Source: Piscinibacter sp. (GTDB lineage: Bacteria; Pseudomonadota; Gammaproteobacteria; Burkholderiales; Burkholderiaceae_C). Taken from it: 64,000 nucleotides of DNA. The stretch lies in assembly GCA_017983795.1 (NCBI GenBank), contig JAGOAS010000001.1, positions 372,001-436,000 on the forward strand. Reading direction: 5' to 3'. Within the stretch, counting starts at the first letter, position 1. Every line of letters starts with the position of its first letter. The position numbers were made by a program, and so were the translations under genes. The notes beneath the pieces are model-generated. The model did no database searches and had not been told where the DNA came from. It saw nothing but the letters and a program-made list of their open reading frames with translations. Below, piece after piece: positions 40,658 through 53,215 of this stretch.

Positions 40658-41524
40658 TCAGAGCTCCAGCGATTTCAGGTAGTCGCGGAAGCCCGCACCG
40701 AGTTGCGGGTGTGCCAGCGCCAGCTCCACGTTGGCCTGCAGGAAGCCTTCCTTGCTGCCGCAGTCGTAGCGCCGGCCGTCGTAGCGGTAGGCGAATACCT
40801 TCTCGCGGCGCAGCAGCCCGGCGATGCCGTCGGTGAGCTGGATCTCGCCGCCCACGCCGCGCGGCTGGTTCAGGATCTCATGGAACACGCCCGGCGTGAG
40901 GATGTAGCGGCCCGCCACGCCCAGCCGTGAGGGCGCCACTTCCGGGGCGGGCTTCTCGACGATGCGCTGGATGTCGATCATGCGATCGTTGACCGGGTTG
41001 CCCGCCACGATGCCGTAGCGGCGCGTGTGTTCGGCCGGCACTTCCTGCACCGCGATGATGGAGGTGCGCCACTCGGCGAACTGCTCGGTCATCTGCGCGA
41101 GGATGGGCTTCTCGCCGACCATCAGGTCGTCGGCCAGCAAGACCGCGAAGGGTTCGTTGCCCACCAGGCGCTGGCCGCACAGCACGGCGTGGCCGAGGCC
41201 GAGCGCCTGGGCCTGGCGCACGTAGATGCACTCCATGTCGTCGGGCTTGACGCTGCGCACCACGTCGAGCAGTTCCTGCTTGCCCGCCTGTTCGAGGGCT
41301 ACTTCCAGCTCGAAGGTCATGTCAAAGTGGTCTTCGATCGGGCGTTTGTGGCGGCCGGTCACGAAGATCATCTCGCGCACGCCGGCGGCATAGGCCTCCT
41401 CGACGGCATACTGGATCAGCGGCTTATCCACCACCGGCAGCATCTCCTTGGGCTGGGCCTTGGTGGCGGGAAGGAAACGGGTGCCGAGGCCGGCTACCGG
41501 AAAGATCGCCTTGTTGACTTTCAT
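40658..41524 (-). CDS. galU: UTP-glucose-1-phosphate uridylyltransferase
   Basis: A 288-residue enzyme with [20 protein letters not shown] near the N-terminus, [13 protein letters not shown] and the Asp-containing LLADDLMVG. It makes UDP-glucose for envelope polysaccharides. Convergent with the TusA-like gene. Confidence 0.95.
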   Translation of the reverse strand: MKVNKAIFPVAGLGTRFLPATKAQPKEMLPVVDKPLIQYAVEEAYAAGVREMIFVTGRHKRPIEDHFDMTFELEVALEQAGKQELLDVVRSVKPDDMECIYVRQAQALGLGHAVLCGQRLVGNEPFAVLLADDLMVGEKPILAQMTEQFAEWRTSIIAVQEVPAEHTRRYGIVAGNPVNDRMIDIQRIVEKPAPEVAPSRLGVAGRYILTPGVFHEILNQPRGVGGEIQLTDGIAGLLRREKVFAYRYDGRRYDCGSKEGFLQANVELALAHPQLGAGFRDYLKSLEL

Positions 41525-41604
41525 TTACTTACAATGCGTGCTCGATAGCCAAATTCTTGCACGGGCTTCGATGGCCGGAGCGGCACCCAACCTCCCTCGA
41601 ACGC

Positions 41605-42582
41605 ATGGATCTGCTGGTCGTTGAGCCCCTCGAACAAGAGGTGATGCAGTGGCTCGAATCGCGCCACGCGGTGCGCTTCGCGCCCGAGCTGGCGCTGGAG
41701 CCGCGCGCGCTGCGCCAGGCGCTGTACAACGTGCGCGCCATCATCGTGCCGCCGAGTTGCGCGATCGACGCCCAGGCACTGCACTACGCGCCGGTGCTGC
41801 GCGCGGTGGGCCGGGTCAGCGCCGGCGCCGAGAATATCGACCTGGATGCCTGCGCGCGCGCCGGCGTCGAGGTGGTGCGCAGCCTCACGGCCAGCGCCCA
41901 GGCCGAGGCCGAGTTCATGATCGGCGCGCTGCTGTCGATGCTGCGCCGCGTGCCGGTGGTGGGCAGCGACGGCATGCTGGTCGGCCGCGAGCTCGGTGCC
42001 GCCACGGTGGGCCTGATCGGCATGCCGCCGGCGGCGCGCTCGATGTCGCAACTGCTCGGCGCCTTCGGCTCCAAGGTGGTGGGCTACGACCCCTCGCTGC
42101 ACGCCAGCGACTCGGTGTGGGAGCGCTGGCGCGTGCGCCCCATGGGCCTGCGCGAGCTGCTCGAATGCGCCGACGCGGTGTGCGTGCAGCTGGCCTATTT
42201 CAGCCGCTACCAGGGCCTGCTCGGCGACCGCTTCCTGCCCTACTGCAAGCCCAACCAGGTGATCGTCAGCACGGCGCACTCGGCGCTGTTCGACGAGCGC
42301 GCGCTGGCCGACGTGCTCGCCAGCGGCCGCGTGGCCGCGGCGTGGTTCGACAGCCTGGAACCCGGTGCACTCGACAGCGGCCGGCCGCTGGCCGGCATCG
42401 GCACGCTGCAGGTCACGCCGCGCGTGGCCAGCACCACGCGCGAATCGCGCCTGCGCAGCGCCTGGGCGGTGGCGCGGCGCATCGACGAGCTGGTCGCGAT
42501 CGCGCCGCAGCCGCAGCGCGACTTCAGGCCGACGGACCCAAGCGTGCCAGCTGATCTCGCAGACGGTCCCTTGTCGCCGTGA
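41605..42582 (+). CDS. D-2-hydroxyacid-dehydrogenase-like protein with altered active site
   Basis: A 325-residue protein of the D-isomer dehydrogenase fold: substrate domain about 1-95 and 280-310, NAD domain between. Two key positions are exchanged. The usual NTARG arginine reads STAHS, and the usual TPH histidine reads TPRVAS. The dinucleotide loop is [11 protein letters not shown] instead of GxGxxG. It may be catalytically dead or have a new activity. ATG 41605 chosen. Its last 59 bp overlap the end of convergent valS. Confidence 0.75.
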   Translation: MDLLVVEPLEQEVMQWLESRHAVRFAPELALEPRALRQALYNVRAIIVPPSCAIDAQALHYAPVLRAVGRVSAGAENIDLDACARAGVEVVRSLTASAQAEAEFMIGALLSMLRRVPVVGSDGMLVGRELGAATVGLIGMPPAARSMSQLLGAFGSKVVGYDPSLHASDSVWERWRVRPMGLRELLECADAVCVQLAYFSRYQGLLGDRFLPYCKPNQVIVSTAHSALFDERALADVLASGRVAAAWFDSLEPGALDSGRPLAGIGTLQVTPRVASTTRESRLRSAWAVARRIDELVAIAPQPQRDFRPTDPSVPADLADGPLSP

Positions 42583-45340
42583 AGTCGGCGATGCGCTGAC
42601 GCTCCTGCGCCACCACGGCCGCCGGCGCGCGCGCGACGAAGCTCTCGTTGGCGAGCTTGGCGGTGGCCTTGCCGATCTCGCCTTCCAGCCGCGCGATCTC
42701 CTTGCCGAGGCGCTCGGATTCCGCAGCGACGTCGATCTCCACGTGCAGCGCCAGGCGCGACGCGCCACGCACCACCACCGGCGCGGTGCGCGTGGCCTGC
42801 GCGAAGGCGGCCTCGTCGTCGAACACCTGCACTTCGCTGAGCTTGGCCAGCGCGGCCAGCAGCGGCGCGGCCTCGCGCAGGAAAACCTGGTCGCCGATGG
42901 CGCGCAGCGGCACGCGCTGCGCGGGCGACAGGCTCATCTCGCTGCGCAGCGCGCGGCAGGCGCCGGCCAGCTCCTTGAGCTTGCCCATCCACGCGTCGGC
43001 GGCGGCGTCGATGTTCTGCGGCTGCGCCTGCGGGTAGGGCGCGGCGACGATGCCGCGCGCATCGTGCTTGCCCGCCACCGGCGCGACCTTCTCCCACAGC
43101 TCGGCGGTGATGAAGGGCGTGATCGGGTGCAGCAGGCGCAGCGCCGCCTCCAGCACGCGGATCAGCGTGCGTCGCGTGGCGCGCTGCTGCTCAGGCGTGC
43201 CATTGGCGATCTGCACCTTGGCGATCTCGATGTACCAGTCGCAGTACTCGTCCCACACGAAGCTGTAGATCGCGTTGGCGACGTTGTCGAGGCGGTAGTC
43301 GGCGAAGCCCTGCGCCGCCGCGGCCTCGACGCGCTGCAGCTCGCCGATGATCCAGCGATCGGCCGGCGAGCGGCCTGCATCGCCTTCGGAACAGTCCTGC
43401 CCCTCGCAGTTCATCAGCACGAACTTGCTGGCGTTCCAGAGCTTGTTGCAGAAGTTGCGGTAGCCCTCGCAGCGCTTGCTGTCGAAGTTGATGTTGCGGC
43501 CCAGGCTCGCCAGCGAGGCGAAGGTGAAGCGCAGCGCGTCGGCGCCGAAGGCGGGAATGCCCTCGGGGAACTCCTTCTCGGTGTCCTTGCGCACGCGCGG
43601 CGCGGTCTCGGGGCGGCGCAGGCCGGTGGTGCGCTTGTCGAGCAATGCGGGAAGCGCGATGCCGTCGATCAGGTCGACCGGATCGAGCACGTTGCCTTCG
43701 CTCTTGCTCATCTTGCGGCCTTGCGCGTCGCGCACCAGGCCGTGGATGTAGACGTGGCGGAACGGCACCTGGCCGGTGAAGTGCACCGTCATCATGATCA
43801 TCCGGGCGACCCAGAAGAAGATGATGTCGAAGCCGGTGACCAGCACCGACGAGGGCAGGAAGAGATCCTGCTCCACCGTCCTGGCCGGCCAGCCCAGCGT
43901 GGAGAAGGGCACCAGCGCCGAGGAGTACCAGGTGTCCAGCACGTCGGGGTCGCGCGTCAGCGGGCCGGCGTAGCCGTCGGCCGTGGCCTTGGCGCGTGCG
44001 TCCTCCTCGCTGCGTGCCACGTAGACCTGGCCGTCGATGCCGTACCAGGCCGGGATCTGGTGGCCCCACCAGAGCTGGCGCGAGATGCACCAGTCCTGGA
44101 TGTTGTTCATCCACTGGTTGTAGGTGTTGACCCATTGCTCGGGCACGAACTTCACCGAGCCGTTCTCCACCACCTCGATCGCCTGCTGCGCGATGCTCTT
44201 GCCGTTCGCGCCCGGCTTGGTGGTGGCGACGAACCACTGGTCGGTCAGCATGGGCTCGACCACCTGGCCGGTGCGCGCGCAGCGCGGCACCATCAGCTTG
44301 TGCTTCTTCACCTCGACGAGCAGGCCCTGCGCTTCGAGATCGGCCACCACCTTCTTGCGCGCGACGAATCGATCCAGCCCGCGATAGGCCGCGGGGGCGT
44401 GATCGTTGATCTTGGCGTCCAGCGAGAGGATGCCAATGAGCGGCAGGCCGTGGCGCTGGCCGACCGCGTAGTCGTTGGCGTCGTGCGCCGGCGTGACCTT
44501 GACGACGCCGGTACCGAACTCGCGGTCGACGTAGGCGTCGGCGATCACCGGGATCTCGCGCCCGGTGAGTGGCAGGCGCACCGTCTTGCCCACCAGCGCC
44601 GCATAGCGCTCGTCTTCGGGGTGCACCATCACCGCCACGTCGCCCAGCATGGTCTCGGGCCGCGTGGTGGCCACCACCAGCGAGCCGGGGCCCTCGGCGC
44701 CTGCGGCGCCGTCGTCATCCGTCAGCGGGTAGGCGATCAGCCACAGCGAGCCGTCTTCCTCTTCGCTCTCGACCTCGAGGTCGGAGACCGCCGACATCAG
44801 CACCGGATCCCAGTTCACCAGGCGCTTGCCGCGGTAGATCAGGCCTTCCTCGTAGAGCTTCACGAAGGTGTCGGTGACCACCTTCGAGAGCTTGTCGTCC
44901 ATCGTGAAGTATTCGTGCTCCCAGCTCACGCTCGCGCCCATGCGGCGCATCTGGCGCGTGATGGTCGCGCCCGAGCTGTGCTTCCAGTCCCACACGTGCT
45001 TGAGGAAGCTCTCGCGGCCGAGTTCGTGGCGGCTGATGCCGGCTTCCTGCAGCTGGCGCTCGACGACGATCTGCGTGGCGATGCCGGCATGGTCGGTGCC
45101 CGGCACCCACAGCGTGTTGAAGCCGCGCATGCGGTGGTAGCGCGTCAACGAGTCCATGATGGTCTGGTTGAACGCGTGGCCCATGTGCAGCGTGCCGGTC
45201 ACGTTCGGCGGCGGCAGCTGGATGGAGAACGAGGGCTTGCTCGTATCCAGCGTGGGGCGGTAGGCGCCCGCCGATTCCCACAGCGGGCCCCAGTGGGCCT
45301 CGATGGCAGCGGGTTCGAAGGATTTCGCGAGTTCGGTCAT
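42524..45340 (-). CDS. valS: Valyl-tRNA synthetase
   Basis: A 938-residue class I synthetase. The HIGH motif is [15 protein letters not shown] is [10 protein letters not shown], and the editing domain contains [17 protein letters not shown]. The anticodon-binding domain and a C-terminal coiled coil ([17 protein letters not shown]) follow. ATG 45340 gives [14 protein letters not shown]. Its 3' end overlaps the dehydrogenase-like gene. Val is the only amino acid without a tRNA in the array far to the right. Confidence 0.97.
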   Translation of the reverse strand: MTELAKSFEPAAIEAHWGPLWESAGAYRPTLDTSKPSFSIQLPPPNVTGTLHMGHAFNQTIMDSLTRYHRMRGFNTLWVPGTDHAGIATQIVVERQLQEAGISRHELGRESFLKHVWDWKHSSGATITRQMRRMGASVSWEHEYFTMDDKLSKVVTDTFVKLYEEGLIYRGKRLVNWDPVLMSAVSDLEVESEEEDGSLWLIAYPLTDDDGAAGAEGPGSLVVATTRPETMLGDVAVMVHPEDERYAALVGKTVRLPLTGREIPVIADAYVDREFGTGVVKVTPAHDANDYAVGQRHGLPLIGILSLDAKINDHAPAAYRGLDRFVARKKVVADLEAQGLLVEVKKHKLMVPRCARTGQVVEPMLTDQWFVATTKPGANGKSIAQQAIEVVENGSVKFVPEQWVNTYNQWMNNIQDWCISRQLWWGHQIPAWYGIDGQVYVARSEEDARAKATADGYAGPLTRDPDVLDTWYSSALVPFSTLGWPARTVEQDLFLPSSVLVTGFDIIFFWVARMIMMTVHFTGQVPFRHVYIHGLVRDAQGRKMSKSEGNVLDPVDLIDGIALPALLDKRTTGLRRPETAPRVRKDTEKEFPEGIPAFGADALRFTFASLASLGRNINFDSKRCEGYRNFCNKLWNASKFVLMNCEGQDCSEGDAGRSPADRWIIGELQRVEAAAAQGFADYRLDNVANAIYSFVWDEYCDWYIEIAKVQIANGTPEQQRATRRTLIRVLEAALRLLHPITPFITAELWEKVAPVAGKHDARGIVAAPYPQAQPQNIDAAADAWMGKLKELAGACRALRSEMSLSPAQRVPLRAIGDQVFLREAAPLLAALAKLSEVQVFDDEAAFAQATRTAPVVVRGASRLALHVEIDVAAESERLGKEIARLEGEIGKATAKLANESFVARAPAAVVAQERQRIADFTATRDRLRDQLARLGPSA

Positions 45341-45436
45341 GGCGCGAGCAGGCACGGCCGGCAGCCGTGAAACGAAGTGCAAGGCGGGGAGAGCGCGATT
45401 GTAGGTGGAGGTGCCCTGCTGCTAAGGTGCGCGGCC

Positions 45437-46720
45437 ATGACGCTCGAGCGCTTCGCCCGGCACCTTTGCGGCCTCGCCGCGGCCGTGCTGCTCGCCGCCT
45501 GCGGCGGCGGCGGTGGCGACGGCGCCTCCTGCGACCTCGCCAGCCAGAAGACCTGGCTGCGCAGCTACATGCTCGACTGGTACTACTGGAGCGGGCTCTC
45601 GCCCAACCCCGATCCGGCCGGCTACGCGACGCTGTCGGATTACTTCCGGGCGCTCAAGTACACGAACTATCCCGGCATCGGCGTCGAGCCCTGGAGCTAC
45701 ATCGAGGACGCCGCCAGCTACAACCAGTTCTTCGCCGAAGGCAAGGCGACCGACTACGGCGTCGCTGTCAATGGTCGCGAGGGTTTGCTGCCGCTGAAGG
45801 TGCGCTACGTCGAGCCGCTGTCGCCGGCGGCGGGCCGGCTGCAGCGCGGTGATGTGATCAAGGCGATCGACGGCGTGGCTGACGCCGCGCTGATGACCGC
45901 CGGCGACTTCGCGGTGCTCAGTCCGGGGCGCGCCGGCGTGCAGATAACGATCGACATCGAACGCGGCGGCGTCGCGCAGCGTGTGGCGCTCACCTCCGCC
46001 GAGTATTCGCTCACGCCAGTACCAGCTTCGGCGACGCTGCCCGGCAAGGTCGGCTACCTGCTGCTGAAGGACTTCATCGTGCAGGCCGAGAGCGAGCTGA
46101 CGACGCGGCTCGACGCGATCAAGGCCGCCGGCGCCACCGACCTGATCATCGACCTGCGCTACAACGGCGGCGGCCGCATCTCCACCGCCAACCACTTCGC
46201 CTCGCAGGTGGTGGGGGCCGTGCAAGCCGGCAAGGTCTTCGCGACGCTGAACTACAACGCGGCGCACCAGGCCGCGAACCGCAGCTTCGTGATGAGCGGC
46301 GCGAGCGGCCCGGCCTTCGCCCGCGTCGTGATCCTCACCGGGCTGCGCACCTGCTCGGCCAGCGAATTGCTGGTCAACGGCCTGCGGCCCCATGCGCAGC
46401 AGGTGGTCACCATCGGCGGCACGAGCTGCGGCAAGCCCTATGGCTTCAGCCCGGTGGAGGCCTGCGGCAACGTCTTCAGCGCCGTCAACTTCAAGGCCGT
46501 GAACGCGGCCGGCCAGGCCGACTACGAGGCCGGCATCGCGCCGACCTGCGCGGTGGCTGACGACTTCTCCGGCAGCTTCGGCGACCCGGCCGAGACGCTG
46601 ACCGCGGCAGCGCTGTCCTACCTGCAGACCGGGAGTTGTCCGGCGACAGCCGCGCAGCCACAGCGCCTGCGCCGCGCCGGGGTCGAGCCCGGCGAGCGGC
46701 GCGGCATGACAGCCAACTGA
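45437..46720 (+). CDS. S41-family peptidase lipoprotein
   Basis: A 427-residue lipoprotein with lipobox LLAAC (Cys near 21) followed by a Gly run. A PDZ-like segment (VEPLSPAAGRLQRGDVIKAI) precedes the tail-specific protease domain. The catalytic Ser lies in TCSASELLVNG and the Lys in GTSCGKPYGF; DLRYNGGGRIST is the core motif. Probably an envelope protease. Divergent from valS. Confidence 0.88.
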   Translation: MTLERFARHLCGLAAAVLLAACGGGGGDGASCDLASQKTWLRSYMLDWYYWSGLSPNPDPAGYATLSDYFRALKYTNYPGIGVEPWSYIEDAASYNQFFAEGKATDYGVAVNGREGLLPLKVRYVEPLSPAAGRLQRGDVIKAIDGVADAALMTAGDFAVLSPGRAGVQITIDIERGGVAQRVALTSAEYSLTPVPASATLPGKVGYLLLKDFIVQAESELTTRLDAIKAAGATDLIIDLRYNGGGRISTANHFASQVVGAVQAGKVFATLNYNAAHQAANRSFVMSGASGPAFARVVILTGLRTCSASELLVNGLRPHAQQVVTIGGTSCGKPYGFSPVEACGNVFSAVNFKAVNAAGQADYEAGIAPTCAVADDFSGSFGDPAETLTAAALSYLQTGSCPATAAQPQRLRRAGVEPGERRGMTAN

Positions 46721-46755
46721 CAGGCTGGCGCAGCCGCCAGACACATTCGGACATG

Positions 46756-46774
46756 TTGCGGCATCGCGCCGCAA
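46756..46774. promoter_or_regulatory. Perfect inverted repeat before the response regulator
   Basis: TTGCGGC-ATCGC-GCCGCAA, arms 46756-46762 and 46768-46774, 24 bp before the response-regulator ATG. It could be an operator or, as RNA, a hairpin near the ribosome site. Confidence 0.5.
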
Positions 46775-46797
46775 CGCAGGCTCGCGAGCATGCGGCC

Positions 46798-47577
46798 ATG
46801 AGCAGCTATCACGTCCACGTCGTCGATGCCGACCGCGCCAGCCGCGACGGCCTGGCGCGCTACTTCGAGGCCCATGGCCTGACCGTCACGACCATGGAGT
46901 CCGCGGCCGATCTGCTGCGGCGCATGCACCGGCAGCGGCCCGATGTGGTCGTGATGGACGCGGCGCTGCCTGGCCAGAGCGGGTTGCAGGCCTGCCGCCA
47001 GCTGCGCGGCGAGGGCGACCGCGTGCCGCTGATCCTGCTGACCGAGCGCAACGAGGAGATCGACCGCGTGCTCGCCCTCGAGATGGGCGCCGACGACGTG
47101 CTCGGCAAGCCCTGCCCGATGCGCGAGTTGCTGGCGCGCGTGCAGGCGCTGCTGCGCCGCGCCAACGTGGCGCCGGGCCAGCCGATGCTGGCGATGGCGC
47201 CGGTCGACATCGGCGCGCTGCGTTTCGATATCGCCTCGCGCAGCCTGCTGCGCGACGGCTGCATCCACGTGCTGAGCACCGTCGAATACGCCGTGCTCGC
47301 CGAGCTGGTGGCCAACCCCGGCGTGGCGGTGTCGCGCGAGCGCCTGCTGGCCGCCTCGCACGGCCGCAGCGACGGTCTGCTGCCGCGCGCCATCGACGTG
47401 GCCGTGATGCGCCTGCGCAAGCGCGTCGAGCCGGACCCGACGCACCCGCGCTTCCTGCAGACCATCCGCGGCCACGGCTACATGTTCGTGCCCGCGCTTG
47501 CTGCTGCCGAGCGTCAGCGGCCGCAGCGCTACATCAGCAGGTGTTCACCGGCGTTCTCGCCGCCCAGCACGACGTAG
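46798..47577 (+). CDS. Orphan OmpR-family response regulator
   Basis: A 259-residue protein. The receiver domain (residues 1-120) has its phospho-acceptor Asp in [10 protein letters not shown] and Lys in LGKPCP. The winged helix follows (about 135-240, ending TIRGHGYMF). The acidic pocket is VVDADR. No histidine kinase gene is next to it. Start ATG 46798 is chosen over an upstream in-frame start because the receiver begins there. Its 3' end overlaps convergent guaC by 49 bp. Confidence 0.88.
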   Translation: MSSYHVHVVDADRASRDGLARYFEAHGLTVTTMESAADLLRRMHRQRPDVVVMDAALPGQSGLQACRQLRGEGDRVPLILLTERNEEIDRVLALEMGADDVLGKPCPMRELLARVQALLRRANVAPGQPMLAMAPVDIGALRFDIASRSLLRDGCIHVLSTVEYAVLAELVANPGVAVSRERLLAASHGRSDGLLPRAIDVAVMRLRKRVEPDPTHPRFLQTIRGHGYMFVPALAAAERQRPQRYISRCSPAFSPPSTT

Positions 47578-48506
47578 TTCACGCGCCGCAGATCGGCCAG
47601 CTTGGTGCCGCCGCCGTAGCTGATCGAGCTTTGCACGTCCTCGCGCATCTCGCGCAGCGTGTCGGCGAGCTTGCCCTTGACCGGCTCGAGAATGCGCTTG
47701 CCCTCGACGTGCTTGTACTCGCCCTTGTTGAAGTCGCTGGCCGAGCCGTAGTACTCCTTGAAGAGCTGGCCGTCGACCTCGACGGTGCGGCCGGGCGACT
47801 CCTCGTGGCCGGCGAACAGCGAGCCGATCATCACCATCGAGGCGCCGAAGCGCACGCTCTTGGCGATGTCGCCGTGGTGGCGGATGCCGCCGTCGGCGAT
47901 GATGGGCTTGGTGGCCACGCGCGCGCACCACTTCAGCGCCGAGAGCTGCCAGCCGCCGGTGCCGAAGCCGGTCTTGAGCTTGGTGATGCACACCTTGCCC
48001 GGGCCGACGCCGACCTTGGTGGCATCGGCGCCCCAGTTCTCCAGGTCGATCACCGCCTCGGGCGTGGCCACGTTGCCGGCGATCACGAAGGCGCGCGGCA
48101 TCTTCTCCTTGATGTACGCGATCATGCGCCGCACGCTCTCGGCGTGGCCGTGCGCGATGTCGATGGTGATGTAGTCGGCGCCTATGCCTTCGAGCGCGAG
48201 ATGGTCGATCACCTGGTAGTCGGCCGGCTTGACGCCGGAGCTGATCGAGACGAACAGGCCGCGTTCGCGCATGCGCTTGGCGAAGGCCACGTTGTCGATC
48301 TCGAAGCGGTGCATCACGTAGAAGTGGTCGTTGGCGGCCAGCCACTGCGCGATCGGCTCGTCGAGCACCGTCTTCATGTTGGCCGGCACCACCGGCAGCG
48401 CGAAGCGCCGCCCGCCGAATTCCACCGAGGGATCGCACTCGCTGCGGCTTTCGACGCGGCACTTGCGCGGCAGCAGGAGGATGTTGTCGTAGTCGAAGAT
48501 TTCCAT
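47529..48506 (-). CDS. guaC: GMP reductase
   Basis: A 325-residue IMPDH/GMPR-family barrel with [20 protein letters not shown] (catalytic Cys) and [13 protein letters not shown]. The N-terminus is [20 protein letters not shown], and there are no CBS domains. It converts GMP to IMP with NADPH. The start is fixed by ATG 48506. Confidence 0.93.
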   Translation of the reverse strand: MEIFDYDNILLLPRKCRVESRSECDPSVEFGGRRFALPVVPANMKTVLDEPIAQWLAANDHFYVMHRFEIDNVAFAKRMRERGLFVSISSGVKPADYQVIDHLALEGIGADYITIDIAHGHAESVRRMIAYIKEKMPRAFVIAGNVATPEAVIDLENWGADATKVGVGPGKVCITKLKTGFGTGGWQLSALKWCARVATKPIIADGGIRHHGDIAKSVRFGASMVMIGSLFAGHEESPGRTVEVDGQLFKEYYGSASDFNKGEYKHVEGKRILEPVKGKLADTLREMREDVQSSISYGGGTKLADLRRVNYVVLGGENAGEHLLM

Positions 48507-48560
48507 GAAGCGGCTCCTGAACAAGATGCGAGCGCTTGACTTGGAAAACCCGGTTCGCCA

Positions 48561-48593
48561 AAAGAAAACCGGGCGCCAAAATTTGGGCCCGGT
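48561..48593 (-). terminator. Intrinsic terminator of the patatin gene
   Basis: On the minus strand ACCGGGC (48593-48587), a 12-base loop, GCCCGGT (48574-48568), then TTTCTTTT. Located 9 bp past the patatin stop. Confidence 0.75.
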
Positions 48594-48601
48594 GGCGAAT
48601 T

Positions 48602-49648
48602 CTACGCGGAGCGCGCCGGCGGCGCGAAGCGCGCCGCCAGATCCACGCTGCAAGCGTGGCCGACCTTCGCGCCGTGCTCGGCCAGCCAGCGCTGCGCCCG
48701 CGTGCGGCCGAGATCGCGCAGGCGCTCGAGGAAGGGCAGGTGGGCGATCAGCTTGGTCTCGGACGAGAGTGAGCCCAGGTCGTCGTGCGCGTCGATGAGG
48801 TGCGTGCGCAGGGCGCGCAGGCGGCGCTCCAGCCGCCCGAAGGCGAAGCGCGAGCGGCGCGCCTCGGCGCTCGCTTCGGCCAGCAGCGTGGCCTCGCGCA
48901 GGAAGCCGGCGTTGAAGCTGAATTCGAGCGCGCGGGTGCGGATGTCTTCGGCGGTCACCGGCACGCTGCCATGGTCCATCGGGCTGAGCGCGACGATGAG
49001 CAGATCGGCCGTGCCCGAGCGCAGCAGCGGGAACAGCGCCGGGTTGGCGCTGTAGCCGCCGTCCCAATAGGGTTCGCCGCCGATCATCACGGCCTGGTGC
49101 AGCGTGGGCAGGCAGGCCGAGGCGAGCGCGGCGTTCACGCTCAACTCGTCGTTGGCGAACAGGCGCAGCCGGCCGGTGCCGGCGTGCGTGGAGGCGATGA
49201 ACAGGCGCGGCGCGTCGCGCCGGCGCAGGCGCTCGAAGTCGATCTGCGCGGCGAGCACGTCGCGCAGCGGGTTCAGGCCCAGCGGGTTGAGCTGGTAGGG
49301 CGAGAACAGGCGTGTCCAGTGCATCAGCGCGCGCAGCCCCGGCGCGAGGCCGGGGCTCTCGGTCGTGCCCACCAGCCATTGTTCGAAGGGCAGCTGCGTG
49401 CCCACCGCGCGCCAGAAGGCGGCGAGCGCCTCGCGTGCGCCTTCGGCGCCGCCGCGCATCCAGCCGTCGGCCAGCGCGAGCGCATTCATGGCCCCGGCGC
49501 TGGTGCCGCTGATGGCGTCGAAGCGGAAGCGGCCGGCCTCGAGCAGCGCGTCGAGCACGCCCCAGGTATAGGCGCCGTGCGCGCCGCCGCCTTGCAGGGC
49601 GAGACCGACGGCAGGTCGCGAGGCAGGGGAGGAGAAAGGCCAGACCAT
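48602..49648 (-). CDS. Patatin-like phospholipase
   Basis: A 348-residue lipid acyl hydrolase. The oxyanion loop is [13 protein letters not shown], the nucleophile elbow GTSAG, and the catalytic Asp is in [10 protein letters not shown]. It is the bacterial RssA-like type without a signal peptide. Divergent from uvrD, with 22 bp between starts. Confidence 0.92.
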   Translation of the reverse strand: MVWPFSSPASRPAVGLALQGGGAHGAYTWGVLDALLEAGRFRFDAISGTSAGAMNALALADGWMRGGAEGAREALAAFWRAVGTQLPFEQWLVGTTESPGLAPGLRALMHWTRLFSPYQLNPLGLNPLRDVLAAQIDFERLRRRDAPRLFIASTHAGTGRLRLFANDELSVNAALASACLPTLHQAVMIGGEPYWDGGYSANPALFPLLRSGTADLLIVALSPMDHGSVPVTAEDIRTRALEFSFNAGFLREATLLAEASAEARRSRFAFGRLERRLRALRTHLIDAHDDLGSLSSETKLIAHLPFLERLRDLGRTRAQRWLAEHGAKVGHACSVDLAARFAPPARSA

Positions 49649-49670
49649 GCCCCGATCCTAGAATGCCTCG

Positions 49671-52055
<2,385 letters not shown>

Positions 52056-52071
52056 CAGGCGGCGAGCGCGG

Positions 52072-52707
52072 CTATTCCTTGGTGCTGATCGCCGTCACGC
52101 GGCCGCTGCGCGGCTCGACTTCGCAGCGGTAGCTGAACGGAATCAGGTTCATGCCCGGCGCGCGCTCCACCGAGCCGTCGCCCGTCATCGCCACTCGCCC
52201 GAGCTCGGCCGGCTGCAGGCGCCGCGAGTCGGAGCCGAAGTTGATGCGGGCCACGCGCGGATGCAGCTTCTTGAGTGCCTCGGCGGCAGCGCTCTCGCAG
52301 GCCTGCGGCGAGACGTTGGTGAGATCGGGATCGAAGCTCCTCTCGGCCGCCGCCGCGCGCTGACCGCCGGCTTCGCGCAGCACCACGCCCGAGGTGCTGT
52401 CGCTGGCCGCGTTGTAGGCGCAGCCATAGCTGAAGCTCACGCTCGCCCCGCCGGCCGTGCGGTAACGCCCCTCGCCGCGGATCGCGGTTTCGTCGTCGCT
52501 CTGCGGCGTGAGCACGCGGCGCGCGGCGAGAAACTGCACCTCCTTCGCGTCGCGGCCGCGCAGGCGGCGCAGGTTCTCGGCCACCTCGTGCTCGCAGCGC
52601 TCGGTGGCGCGCGCCGTGTCGGCGGCCGCGAAGGCCGGGGTCGCCGGAAGGAGCAACCCGAGCAGGAAGGCCGGCACCAGGGCGAAAGGTCGCAGCGGCA
52701 TGGACAT
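52072..52707 (-). CDS. Exported protein with a tandem duplicated domain
   Basis: From ATG 52707 (or 52701) this gives 211 residues with a signal peptide (FLLGLLLPATPAFA). The mature part looks like two copies of a 75-residue unit. Each begins with a Cys (ATERCEHEVAENL; SPQACESAAAEALKKL), continues with V-x-F/I-N-F and an ..RRxL.. stretch, then G-x-G, and ends FSY-x-C (VSFSYGCAYN; IPFSYRCEVE). The paired Cys suggest a disulfide in each unit. Family not recognised. Convergent with uvrD. Confidence 0.7.
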   Translation of the reverse strand: MSMPLRPFALVPAFLLGLLLPATPAFAAADTARATERCEHEVAENLRRLRGRDAKEVQFLAARRVLTPQSDDETAIRGEGRYRTAGGASVSFSYGCAYNAASDSTSGVVLREAGGQRAAAAERSFDPDLTNVSPQACESAAAEALKKLHPRVARINFGSDSRRLQPAELGRVAMTGDGSVERAPGMNLIPFSYRCEVEPRSGRVTAISTKE

Positions 52708-52975
52708 CGTGCGTCGTGGGATGTGGGGATGCCCGATGGTCGCCGCTTTGGTGCGTGCGGGCAAGCGCGACGGCCGATTGCTGCGGCGCCAGGCGATCCA
52801 GCGCAGACCCGCACGGCGCAAGGGCCTCGCTTCGGACTCCACCGCTTGTGCACAGGGTTCTCCACCGGCGATGTGGACAAGCCTCAGGCCCGTTTCACCC
52901 TCTGCCGGCGCGTCCGATGCGGGCAATCCCTGTTCGACTTGATCACGAACAGTCGACAAGGCGCATGTGGACAAC

Positions 52976-53004
52976 AAAAAGGCCCCGCACGTGAGTGCGG
53001 GGCC
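52976..53004 (-). terminator. Intrinsic terminator behind the tRNA-Asn fragment
   Basis: GGCCCCGCAC-GTGA-GTGCGGGGCC, perfect 10-bp stem (52981-53004), with five T on the minus strand (52976-52980). It served the original tRNA-Asn gene. Confidence 0.93.
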
Positions 53005-53013
53005 TTCGATGTT

Positions 53014-53060
53014 TGGCTCCCCGACCTGGGCTCGAACCAGGGACCTACGGATTAACAGTC
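53014..53060 (-). tRNA. Truncated tRNA-Asn(GTT), 3' part only: island attachment scar
   Basis: 47 nt from the anticodon arm to the encoded CCA. The anticodon region reads GACTGTTAATC; then come the variable loop, the T-arm (CCTGG-TTCGAGC-CCAGG) and the acceptor 3' strand TCGGGGA-G-CCA. The D-arm and 5' acceptor are absent; upstream sequence is unrelated from 53061 on. The homology stops inside the anticodon stem, the usual crossover place for tyrosine integrases, so this is probably an attachment site with the element to the right. Confidence 0.88.
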
Positions 53061-53215
53061 GAACCGGACGGGTTCAAGGAAGTGGCGTAAGTCGTTGTCG
53101 CTGTTGATGAATTCGGCGTTCTGAAGACGCGCGTTTTGAGCCGAAAAGTGGCTGTTTTCAGGCTGTTTTTTCGAAGTTACGGCACAAATCCGTCACAGTG
53201 TTTGTGGCCTCAAGG
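53061..53215. other. Left end of the putative island, no gene seen
   Basis: 155 bp between the broken tRNA and the first accessory gene. It is AT-richer than the flanking chromosome and holds three T-runs with GCTGTTTT-type repeats (53150-53172). No ORF is convincing. It may contain integrase arm-binding sites. Confidence 0.4.
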
